This document shows positions 27,631-35,226 of a DNA stretch of 64,000 bases, one piece after another (position 1 is the stretch's first letter; every line of letters starts with the position of its first letter). Where the stretch lies: contig JANOPZ010000079.1 in NCBI GenBank assembly GCA_031422195.1, positions 14,489 through 78,488 of the forward strand, given 5' to 3'. This DNA is from JALOTE01 sp031422195. GTDB lineage: Bacteria > Pseudomonadota > Alphaproteobacteria > Rhizobiales > Rhizobiaceae. The translations under genes were made by a program, and so were the position numbers. Below the pieces are notes generated by a model. That model was given only the letters and a program-made list of their open reading frames with translations, did no database searches and was not told the DNA's origin.

Positions 27631-29469
27631 CTAACGCGGCTTTTTGGGCAATGCTTTGGTGGCTTTTTTGAGCCAATTGCGTGTTGAAGGCGGTAAGATC
27701 GGCTCCAGTTCTTGCCAAACCCGCGCATGGTAAGCGTCGATCCACTTTAGCTCCGCACGCTCAAGTAAATGCGTGGCGATGAGGCGGCGGTCAATCGGGC
27801 ACAGGGTCAAGGTTTCAAAACGATGCATTGCAATTTCGCCGCCCGTTGGAACCCGGGCAGGCTCTACCAAGACTAAGTTTTCAATGCGGATGCCAAAAGC
27901 GCCCGCCCTGTAATACCCTGGTTCGTTGGATAAAATCATTCCCGCCAGCAAAGGCTCCATCCCGCGCTTGGAAATGCTTTGCGGGCCTTCATGCACTGAC
28001 AAAAACGAGCCAACGCCGTGGCCCGTGCCATGAGCATAATCAAGCCCTGCGTCCCACAATGCCCGCCGCGCCAAAACATCCAAATCAACACCGCGTGTGC
28101 CCGCCGGAAATTTTGCGAGGGAAATTGCAATCATGCCTTTCAGCACCAAAGTAAACGCACTGCGCATTTTATCGGTTGGCGCGCCAATTGGCACAGTGCG
28201 GGTGATGTCAGTGGTGCCATCTAAATATTGCCCGCCGGAATCAATGAGAAACAACTCGCTGTTGCAGAGCGTGCGATTGGTGCTTTGTGTCACACGGTAG
28301 TGCACAATTGCGCCGTTGGGGCCGGAACCGGATATTGTATCAAAGGAAATATCTTGAAGCTTCATGCCTGATTTCAACGCATTTTTGCGGCGGCACTGTT
28401 CCAGCTTTTTAGTGGCGGTAATTTCATCAATTGTGCCGGGCTGTTGCGCATCAAGCCATGATAAAAACATCACCATCGCTGCGCCATCACGGCGTTGGGC
28501 CAAGCGCGCCCCTTCCATTTCGGCTGCGTTTTTCTGGGCCCGCAAAAGCACAATAGGATCGCGCGCAATGATAAATTTTGCACCGGCATCGCGTAACGCC
28601 GCCATCATTGCTTCCGGCGTTGAAGCGGGGTCGGCCAAAATGGTGTTGCCTTGTTTGGCCAGCGACACCAGTTCAGCAATCAAGCTGCCACGTGGCCGCA
28701 ATTCTGCAACCTGCGCAATCATTTCCAGGCTTTCGGCACTTATTTTTGATTTTGGCAAAAACAACAGCGCCTTCCGGTTTTTGCGCAAAACTGCAAAGGC
28801 CAATGCAACCGGCACGTGCGGAATATCGCGCCCGCGGATGTTGAATGCCCAGGCCAATGAAGATGGATCAGACAATATTGCGGCATCAGCGCCGGTAGCA
28901 GCAAGCAATTTTGAAAGCGCTTGGCCTTTGCTTGCCGTCGAAGCACCAGCCAATTGTTCTGGGTGGCTGACAACTTTAGCCTTGGGTGCAGCTGGTCTAT
29001 CTGGCCAAATAGCATCAACAGGATTTGCGTTCAGCGCTTTGAGTGTGAAGCCATTATTCATCGCGGCTTGCCGCAATCGCTCAATTGAACCAGCTGTATG
29101 AAGCCAAGGATCGAACCCGATGGTGAGGCCTTGACCATTTTTCTCCAGCCAACCGCCCGGAGAAACCGCAACCAAATCATCAATTTCAATCAATTTTGTG
29201 TTGGTTTGTTGCGCAGCTTGGATGGTGTACCGACCATCGACAAATAGAACCGCGCGGTTTTTCAAAATAACCGCTAGGCCCGCCGAGCCAGAAAAACCGG
29301 TGATATAGCGTAACCGTTCTGAACCCGGTGCAACATATTCGCCTTGATGCTCGTCAGAGCGCGGGATGATCACCCCATCGACGCCAAGGCCTTCAAATGT
29401 GGCACGCAAGGCAGCAATACGGCTACTGCTTTCGGCAGAATCCTGCGAATCGTCAAAATGTTGAAACAT
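27631..29469 (-). CDS. pepP: Aminopeptidase P family protein (Xaa-Pro aminopeptidase)
   Basis: A cytosolic metallopeptidase that releases the N-terminal residue before proline. It has 612 residues in the long, three-domain form (two creatinase-like N-terminal domains, then the pita-bread catalytic domain and a C-terminal extension). The dinuclear metal site is seen in LIDSGGQYLDGTTDITRT (two Asp), the His in HGTGHGVGSF, and Glu in SNEPGYY and IRIENLV. The ATG at 29469 has AAGGAG six bases upstream. An alternative TTG at 29475 has worse spacing. Confidence 0.93.
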   Translation of the reverse strand: MFQHFDDSQDSAESSSRIAALRATFEGLGVDGVIIPRSDEHQGEYVAPGSERLRYITGFSGSAGLAVILKNRAVLFVDGRYTIQAAQQTNTKLIEIDDLVAVSPGGWLEKNGQGLTIGFDPWLHTAGSIERLRQAAMNNGFTLKALNANPVDAIWPDRPAAPKAKVVSHPEQLAGASTASKGQALSKLLAATGADAAILSDPSSLAWAFNIRGRDIPHVPVALAFAVLRKNRKALLFLPKSKISAESLEMIAQVAELRPRGSLIAELVSLAKQGNTILADPASTPEAMMAALRDAGAKFIIARDPIVLLRAQKNAAEMEGARLAQRRDGAAMVMFLSWLDAQQPGTIDEITATKKLEQCRRKNALKSGMKLQDISFDTISGSGPNGAIVHYRVTQSTNRTLCNSELFLIDSGGQYLDGTTDITRTVPIGAPTDKMRSAFTLVLKGMIAISLAKFPAGTRGVDLDVLARRALWDAGLDYAHGTGHGVGSFLSVHEGPQSISKRGMEPLLAGMILSNEPGYYRAGAFGIRIENLVLVEPARVPTGGEIAMHRFETLTLCPIDRRLIATHLLERAELKWIDAYHARVWQELEPILPPSTRNWLKKATKALPKKPR

Positions 29470-29604
29470 AAACAACTCCTTGAATCAAAACTGCCTCAGC
29501 TATACCAAAACTGCAATGCTGCGTTGCACAACAAAACAGTGTGCGCCTTATTTGATGCACTACATTGAGGTCTGGGAGGTAAAACCTTTTGCGAGGAATT
29601 TGCC

Positions 29605-29802
29605 ATGACAATGTACCAAAAGACGATGAACCAAATGACGATGAACCGAAAACCGGCATCAATTTTTCGCCGGATTTATAACAATGTTTTAGAGGCCCGC
29701 GCGCGTGAAGCCAACCGGCACATCAACCGGACTTTGAAAATGATGGGTGATGACGGCCTCAACGCCAGAAGCTTTAACACCATGGGATTGAACCGCGACT
29801 AG
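29605..29802 (+). CDS. Small basic protein of unknown function
   Basis: A 65-residue protein with Met/Gln-rich head and a helical, Arg-rich middle (RIYNNVLEARAREANRHINR), ending in FNTMGLNRD. The C-terminal GLNR recalls the small DUF1127-like proteins of alphaproteobacteria, but I would not assign it to that family. GAGGAA about nine bases before the ATG supports translation. It lies alone between pepP and the convergent prmA. Confidence 0.6.
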   Translation: MTMYQKTMNQMTMNRKPASIFRRIYNNVLEARAREANRHINRTLKMMGDDGLNARSFNTMGLNRD

Positions 29803-29829
29803 CTGAAAGGCTAGCGCTTCAATGGGACC

Positions 29830-30708
29830 CTACTTGCGTTTGAAATGCAGCGTTACCCAGCCCTCAAGGCTGGAGCGCTGCGTAAAAGCAAAACCATTTG
29901 TTACGTAAGCGGCAACAACGTGTTTGGATTGGCGATCAAGGATACCGGACAGCACAAGGTCGGCACCTGCTAAACAGGCCGCTGCCATATCCGGTGCGAG
30001 CTGCATGAGTGGCCGTGCCAGAATGTTTGCGACGATCAAATCATAGGGTGCATGGTGGCGTATTGCCGGGGCATCAAAACCTTCAGCAACCGCAAATTCG
30101 ACCAAATGCGCGCATCCGTTCAGCTCGGCATTTTGGTGCGCAATTTGAACTGCGAGTGCATCATTGTCGGTGGCAAGAACTTTTCGGTTGGTTAGCTTTG
30201 CCAGCACCAAGGCCAAAACCGCACTACCCGTTCCTAAATCCAGCATGTTTTGAGGCGCGCGGCGTTTCAGGATTTTCTGTAGCATCGCAATGCAGCCAGC
30301 AGTCGTACCGTGGTGACCGGTGCCAAAAGCCTGCGCGGCTTCTATCTCAATTCCGATATCACTGCTCCGCACAACATGCTTATCGTGGCTGCCATGCACA
30401 ACGACGCGGCCGACCCGAACCGGTGCTAATCCTTCTAGCGAATGAGCGACCCAATCAATATCCGGCATCACTTCGCGGAGTATGTTTAAGCCAAAAGCGT
30501 CGGAACCAACGCGGTTGCGGATACGGGCTTCAACTTCGTCCTCTTGCCCTTGGAAGACATAGACAGACAACTGAAAGAGATCGTCGTCTTCGTTGATTTC
30601 ATTGAAATCAATTGGATAGCCATCGTCCTCGAACTCAGATTCAAGAAAGAAATGAATACGCTTCAACTCCGCTTGAGGCCCGATCATAAAAATCCGCGTT
30701 TGGTTCAT
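29830..30708 (-). CDS. prmA: Ribosomal protein L11 methyltransferase
   Basis: A SAM-dependent enzyme that methylates ribosomal protein L11. It has 292 residues. An N-terminal substrate-binding domain precedes the methyltransferase core with QAFGTGHHGTTAGCI, motif I LDLGTGSAVLALVLAK (a T and A replace the more usual C and G), and DLIVANILARPL. It is transcribed away from the CreA-family gene, so the 179 bp between them should hold two promoters. Confidence 0.93.
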   Translation of the reverse strand: MNQTRIFMIGPQAELKRIHFFLESEFEDDGYPIDFNEINEDDDLFQLSVYVFQGQEDEVEARIRNRVGSDAFGLNILREVMPDIDWVAHSLEGLAPVRVGRVVVHGSHDKHVVRSSDIGIEIEAAQAFGTGHHGTTAGCIAMLQKILKRRAPQNMLDLGTGSAVLALVLAKLTNRKVLATDNDALAVQIAHQNAELNGCAHLVEFAVAEGFDAPAIRHHAPYDLIVANILARPLMQLAPDMAAACLAGADLVLSGILDRQSKHVVAAYVTNGFAFTQRSSLEGWVTLHFKRK

Positions 30709-30887
30709 AAAAAACTCTCAATGGTGTTGTTGCAAATCAGCCCAAACGCAGCGGTGGTTTGATCTATATGCCGCCTGCCCGGGGCCGCCAAGCCATTATC
30801 TATGGTGAGCTGTATTGGCTTTTAAGGTTTGCCCTCGCAAAACCAACAAACTTCACCTACATGCGTAAAAACCATGGAGTGTTTAAC

Positions 30888-31379
30888 ATGACCCATTTTG
30901 CCCGCTCGGCCATTGCCGCCATTGCACTTTCGGCAGCTGCCCTTCTGCCCGCTGCTGCCCAACAAATCGGCGAGGTTGGCGTGGATTGGCTCGGCAATGA
31001 CATCATTATTGAAGCCGTAAAAGACCCGGCAATCACCGGCATAACCTGCCATGTCGCCTATTTTGACCGCGGCGTCATAGACCGCCTGCAAAAGGGCAAT
31101 TGGTTTGAAGATCCCTCAAATTCATCCATATCATGCCGCCAGACGGGCCCCGTCACGATTGGTACAATTGATTTGAGCCAAGAGGGGGAGGATATTTTCA
31201 GTGAAGGCCGATCGCTAGTTTGGAAAAGCCTAATTGTGAACCGCATTTATGATAAAGCCAATGATACGTTGGTTTATCTCGCCCATACCCGCCAAGTCCA
31301 AGATGGGTCGGCTAAAATGTCGATGTCGGTCGTGCCGCTTTATGCTGCCAACGCAACTTGGACCAACGGCAAGCCGTGA
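30888..31379 (+). CDS. creA: CreA family protein (secreted)
   Basis: A 163-residue protein with a cleavable signal peptide (about residues 1-24, ending near AAAQQ) and a mature part matching the CreA family: GVDWLGNDIIIEAV, DPAITGITCHVAYFDRGVI, and SLVWKSLIVNRIYD. Two cysteines may form a disulfide in the periplasm. The family function is not established. GGAG about ten bases before the ATG at 30888 supports this start. An ATG at 30861 is in frame. The stop overlaps the GTG of the murD2-type gene (GTGA). Confidence 0.85.
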   Translation: MTHFARSAIAAIALSAAALLPAAAQQIGEVGVDWLGNDIIIEAVKDPAITGITCHVAYFDRGVIDRLQKGNWFEDPSNSSISCRQTGPVTIGTIDLSQEGEDIFSEGRSLVWKSLIVNRIYDKANDTLVYLAHTRQVQDGSAKMSMSVVPLYAANATWTNGKP

Positions 31380-32719
31380 AGCATGATTTGATATTTGATG
31401 GTGAAATTGCGATTTGGGGCTTTGGCCGTGAGGGCCAAGCCACTTATGCATTTATCGTCGGTAAAAACCCGAAGGCGCATATTACCATCATCAATGACGG
31501 GCCGGTGGAAGATGCGCCGGTCGCGGTCTTAACTGGCAAAGCTGGCAGTTCTGCAATTGCCGCAGGGCAATTTCAATTGGTTGTCAAAAGCCCTGGCATC
31601 AGTCTCTACCGGCCGGAAATCGCAGAAGGCAAACTCAAAGGCACTGCGTTTACATCGGCCACAAACTTGTGGCTTGCAGCTTGGATGGGTGCGCTGACAA
31701 TTGGCATTACCGGCACAAAGGGCAAAAGCACGACAGCCAGCGTGTTGCATTATCTATTCGGGCTCAGCGGCAAACGCTCCAAACTTCTGGGCAATGTCGG
31801 CTTGGCTGTGCTCGGCCAAACGCCGGGTGAAGACGTCACGGTGCTCGAACTTTCGTCCTATCAAATTGCCGATTTGCAGCACTTTCCGAAATTGGCTTTG
31901 GTCACAAATTTGCACCCAGAGCATGGGCCGTGGCACCATGGCCATGAGAATTACTTCCGCGATAAAATGCGGCTGATAACGGAGGATACCAGCATTCCGT
32001 TAGCGCTAAATGCGCATGATGAACGCGTTGCAGATTTTGTAACAGACCGGCCAAATGTGACGTATTTTGAAACGCCAGAAGGCTTTCACGTTGAAGGCGA
32101 AGGCTTATTTGATGGCGCACTAAAACTCGATGTCTGCAATTTGGCTTTGCGCGGGCGGCACAATTTGGTCAATGTTGCCGGTGCTTTTACTTTGCTTAAA
32201 ATGGCAGGCGCCTACGAGGCTGGCCGCATTTGGGATTTTGCAGGCTTCACGCCCTTGCCGCACCGCTTGCAGGAGTTGCGTCTTTCAAATGGTGTGCTTG
32301 CCGTGAATGATAGCATTTCGACAATTCCTGAAACCACGCGCGCCGCGCTGGAGGTTTATGCGCAAGCGCCGTTTCATTTGATTTTAGGCGGCGTTGACCG
32401 TGGGCAGGACTTTGGCGCGCTTCTGACGCATCTCAAAACGCTGGAAACTCTGCGCGGCATCTATGTGCCCGATGGCCGCCATGTTGATTATCCAAGCACG
32501 GGCGAACGGTTGGAGCGCGATGTAAAGGTGGCAGGATTGCCAATGGCCGGACGTTTTGAAACCTTTGATCAGGCAGTGAAATCGGCTTTGAAAGCCGCTG
32601 TTGCAGGCGACACGATTTTGTTGTCGCCGGGTGCGCCCAGCCAGAACGAATTTGCTGATTTTGAAAAACGGGGCACACGGTTTTTGAAGTTGTGTGAGAG
32701 ACACCATTTCCAATCTTAG
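31376..32719 (+). CDS. murD2: MurD2-type UDP-MurNAc-L-Ala--L-glutamate ligase
   Basis: A 447-residue Mur ligase. The order is an N-terminal UDP domain (AIWGFGREGQAT), P-loop GTKGKST at 113-119, VLELSSYQIADL at about 156-167, LPHRLQEL at 294-301 and a C-terminal domain. Two segments that form the D-Glu site in classic MurD differ. NDSKATN is replaced by NDSIST at 311-316, and LLSPACAS by LLSPGAPSQNEF at 415-426. As I recall, NDSIST marks Xanthomonas-type MurD2, which adds L-Glu. No murD lies in the dcw cluster, and a MurL-type gene is next to it. The GTG start at 31376 overlaps the creA stop. L-Glu use is inference from family and context. Confidence 0.85.
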   Translation: MKHDLIFDGEIAIWGFGREGQATYAFIVGKNPKAHITIINDGPVEDAPVAVLTGKAGSSAIAAGQFQLVVKSPGISLYRPEIAEGKLKGTAFTSATNLWLAAWMGALTIGITGTKGKSTTASVLHYLFGLSGKRSKLLGNVGLAVLGQTPGEDVTVLELSSYQIADLQHFPKLALVTNLHPEHGPWHHGHENYFRDKMRLITEDTSIPLALNAHDERVADFVTDRPNVTYFETPEGFHVEGEGLFDGALKLDVCNLALRGRHNLVNVAGAFTLLKMAGAYEAGRIWDFAGFTPLPHRLQELRLSNGVLAVNDSISTIPETTRAALEVYAQAPFHLILGGVDRGQDFGALLTHLKTLETLRGIYVPDGRHVDYPSTGERLERDVKVAGLPMAGRFETFDQAVKSALKAAVAGDTILLSPGAPSQNEFADFEKRGTRFLKLCERHHFQS

Positions 32720-32809
32720 TCATTCCCGCATTTATTGCGGGAACCTAGACTTACTTTCTGACATCGCAAAACAAGTCTGGGTCCCCGCAATAAATGCGGG
32801 GATGACTAA
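32716..32809. repeat. Palindromic intergenic repeat between murD2 and murL
   Basis: Left arm 32716-32752 and right arm 32773-32809 are near-perfect inverted copies, and each arm holds its own hairpin (CCCGCATTTATTGCGGG type). The murD2 stop TAG lies inside the left arm. The element sits between two convergent genes and could terminate both. A related element lies at 34203-34300. Confidence 0.85.
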
Positions 32810-32826
32810 ACTTTGGGCTTCGTGCT

Positions 32827-34143
32827 TTACTTTTCAGTCAGCCCCGCCCACGGCATTGGCACAAAATGCGGGCCTTTAATGTCCATCTCGGAGGCAAATC
32901 GCGCGCGCAAAGCCTCAAGATCATAACGTTCGTTCAATTCTGGGGCGAGTGCCCTAACCACCGCCTTGTTTTTCCAAAAAGGATGCGCCGCCAACATGGC
33001 AAAAGCCGCCGCTGTGTCTTCCACATCGCCAACACATTCCCACGGTTTCATGTCGCCAAGGCCCGCTAAATCGCGCGCCATTTGAACGTTTGTTTCATTC
33101 TCAAGAATATCCTTGCCGAAAATCGCGTCCATTTCTGGAGCATTGCAATGCGGGGCGAAAATCGCTGCGGTGAACACGCATTTAGGGCAGGTTCCGCACC
33201 AACGTTCATCGTCTGCCAACACCTTGGTTCCGGCAAACACGAAATTGCGGTTGCAGGATGTGAATTTGTTATGCGCCGGTTTGGCTTTTGTGGCGACTTC
33301 ACGTGCAATCCAAAGTTCGGAGTAGGGCCGCAGCAACGAGAACCACTGAGGCGTTGCGCTAACGCATTCGTTAAGTGCCGCACGCATCAGGCCCTCAAAA
33401 GCAATCGACTTTGAATATTGGTGGTTGATGGCGTGGCCGTGGTGCATGATTGTGGGCTTGGACGCGCCGCGCTCATTGGCAAAAATCACGGCGCCTGCGC
33501 CTGTCAACGTCGCATAGGCGGTGAGGATGAGGCTGTTAATCGCGGTGATTGGCACATGGCCGTTATAGCCCCGTTTGGCGCGGGCCAGCGCAATAATTTC
33601 CGGCGCGATATGGCGGTGAATGAAGGTGAGCGGCTCACCAATCATATGCGCCAGCCGGTCGCCGACTTTAGTGTCGAGGATGATCGAGACCGGCTCGTAG
33701 GTAAGCCCCGCCTCATTCATTAACGCCATCGCGGCATGGCTGTCTTTGCCGCCGCCAAACGCCATGATGGCGTGGGTTGAGGCCGATTGCTGCGAGGCGG
33801 GCGCGGGGGTGCTGCCGCTCCAGTGCCAGCGCAGTTTTGGCGGGTAGGGCAGGGCATTGCAGAACAAAAACTCGCCAAGGCCCTCGGTGTAGCACGCAAT
33901 GATGACAGCCCGCGCGGCCGGCCCGAGCGGCACTTCGACGGTGATGTCTGATGAGGCTGCGGCTTTGTAATAGGATACGCCAAGGATGGCAGCCATGAGG
34001 TTGAGAAGGGCAGGTTGAGTGCTGAGATTGCGAGTGGTTTTCGGCCAAATGACCCGCTCTTCAAACGTGCCGAATGTCGCGCAGGTGTAGCGGAATGCGC
34101 ACTCATGGGCAGAGATAATGACGGGCGGGTGAATGGTGAACAT
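32827..34143 (-). CDS. murL: MurL-type UDP-MurNAc-L-Ala-L-Glu epimerase
   Basis: A 438-residue protein matching MurL, which inverts the terminal L-Glu of UDP-MurNAc-L-Ala-L-Glu using ATP. Visible motifs are FEERVIWP near residue 28, the PP-loop-like GGGKDS at 130-135, YNGHVPITAINSLI near 193-206, NHQYSKSIAFEGL, FSLLRPYSELWIA, SCNR, the Cys motif RWCGTCPKC at 314-322, and WECVGDVEDT. The length suits the family. It is convergent with murD2, while in Xanthomonas the two are co-oriented. No good ribosome site is seen before the ATG at 34143. A MurL assignment from memory of family motifs is firm for the central part and less so for the N-terminus. Confidence 0.85.
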   Translation of the reverse strand: MFTIHPPVIISAHECAFRYTCATFGTFEERVIWPKTTRNLSTQPALLNLMAAILGVSYYKAAASSDITVEVPLGPAARAVIIACYTEGLGEFLFCNALPYPPKLRWHWSGSTPAPASQQSASTHAIMAFGGGKDSHAAMALMNEAGLTYEPVSIILDTKVGDRLAHMIGEPLTFIHRHIAPEIIALARAKRGYNGHVPITAINSLILTAYATLTGAGAVIFANERGASKPTIMHHGHAINHQYSKSIAFEGLMRAALNECVSATPQWFSLLRPYSELWIAREVATKAKPAHNKFTSCNRNFVFAGTKVLADDERWCGTCPKCVFTAAIFAPHCNAPEMDAIFGKDILENETNVQMARDLAGLGDMKPWECVGDVEDTAAAFAMLAAHPFWKNKAVVRALAPELNERYDLEALRARFASEMDIKGPHFVPMPWAGLTEK

Positions 34144-34202
34144 GGCGGGGGTGTATGGGGGAAAGTTGCAAGTTGTGCAACTCGAAACCCGCTAAACTAT
34201 AG

Positions 34203-34300
34203 TCATCCTCGGCCTTGTGCCGAGGACCCCGTCTTAAGAAACCCCGAAACTGATCAATTTATGACAAGAAAGCACTGGGTCCTCGGCACAAGGCCGATGA
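34203..34300. repeat. Palindromic intergenic repeat upstream of murL
   Basis: Arms at 34203-34230 and 34277-34300 are inverted copies around TCATCCTCGGCCTTGTGCC. Like the element at 32716-32809, it opens with GTCAT(T/C)C-type sequence and has nested hairpins, so both probably belong to one family of dispersed repeats. The 202 bp between murL and the next gene contain this element and no gene. Confidence 0.8.
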
Positions 34301-34345
34301 TGCGGTCCTATGTAGCAAACGCACCAAGGTGCGGGCATGAGTAGG

Positions 34346-35197
34346 TTAATTGTCTTTCTGATTATTCTGCTTAATTTGTGTTTGTTTTCCGTTCATAATT
34401 ACAAAACTTCCATTTTGGGTGACTTCATTTCCCGCGAGGTCATATATCCCACTATCGGGGTCGAGGAAAACGCGAATAGACGAAGTGCTCTCAAAGACAT
34501 TCTCCCAACCGAAGTCGATGTTAGCCATAAAGTGGTTATTTTCAAAAATGAAATCAAAGCGACTAACGTTTCCGTTAAACCAAATGAAACTGACGGTGTC
34601 GCTTTCGCCATTAACAATGGACTCAGAATATGCTTCTTCTATGGGCCAAACTATTTCTTCAGACTTTGTTACACCTTCGACATTTTGGTAAATAGTAAAC
34701 CAAAGCTTCGCCTTCCCCAATAGATCGAATGCTGGAGTTTGCCCGACGTTTTTTACCTGCAATTTGATGACGAAAAATTTAGGGGTAATTTCGTAAGTTG
34801 CGTTTGCAAACGAAAGATAAGGCCGGACTTGAGCCTCGCCCATCTCGCGGGTTACAGCGACGGCATCATCAGCGGATTTTACGGCATTTCTGGTTTCGCG
34901 TAGGCTCTCCTTGAGCAAATATACTGCCCATATGCTAGTTCCAGTTGCTAGAACCGAAAGTATGGCCATTAGCCACTGCGCGTATGAATCTTCCGCCTTA
35001 GTATACGTTTCCCATATACTAGGCCGAATGACTGGATTTGGTTTCCCAGTTTCTAAATTCTGCGCATTCTGGAACTGTTCTTGTTGATAAGTTGGGCTGC
35101 GAAAACCGGGGAAAGACCAAACAAGAAAAAACATCGATATTGCGACGCCGGACACTAATCCAATAGCAAAGATGACACCCCGGTTTTCTTTAAGCAT
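34346..35197 (-). CDS. Membrane protein of unknown function
   Basis: A 283-residue protein. Two membrane segments lie near the N-terminus (about residues 8-29 and 76-95), followed by a helical stretch (KESLRETRNAVKSADDAVAVTREM) and a soluble C-terminal domain of about 150 residues. This layout recurs in many uncharacterised bacterial proteins, and I recognise no family function. Its base composition looks richer in A+T than the neighbours, and repeats lie nearby, so acquisition by transfer is possible. It starts 29 bp after the uvrD stop on the same strand. Confidence 0.7.
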   Translation of the reverse strand: MLKENRGVIFAIGLVSGVAISMFFLVWSFPGFRSPTYQQEQFQNAQNLETGKPNPVIRPSIWETYTKAEDSYAQWLMAILSVLATGTSIWAVYLLKESLRETRNAVKSADDAVAVTREMGEAQVRPYLSFANATYEITPKFFVIKLQVKNVGQTPAFDLLGKAKLWFTIYQNVEGVTKSEEIVWPIEEAYSESIVNGESDTVSFIWFNGNVSRFDFIFENNHFMANIDFGWENVFESTSSIRVFLDPDSGIYDLAGNEVTQNGSFVIMNGKQTQIKQNNQKDN

Positions 35198-35226
35198 CTT
35201 TTATTTCATCCATCGCATGAAGCAGC

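Noticed and set aside
33082..33723. Plus-strand frames inside murL
   Set aside because: They are antisense to a well-conserved gene and have no family features.
34337..34723. Plus-strand frame of 128 codons
   Set aside because: It is antisense to the 283-residue membrane protein, which has the more protein-like sequence with membrane segments and a helical linker. The choice is not beyond doubt.
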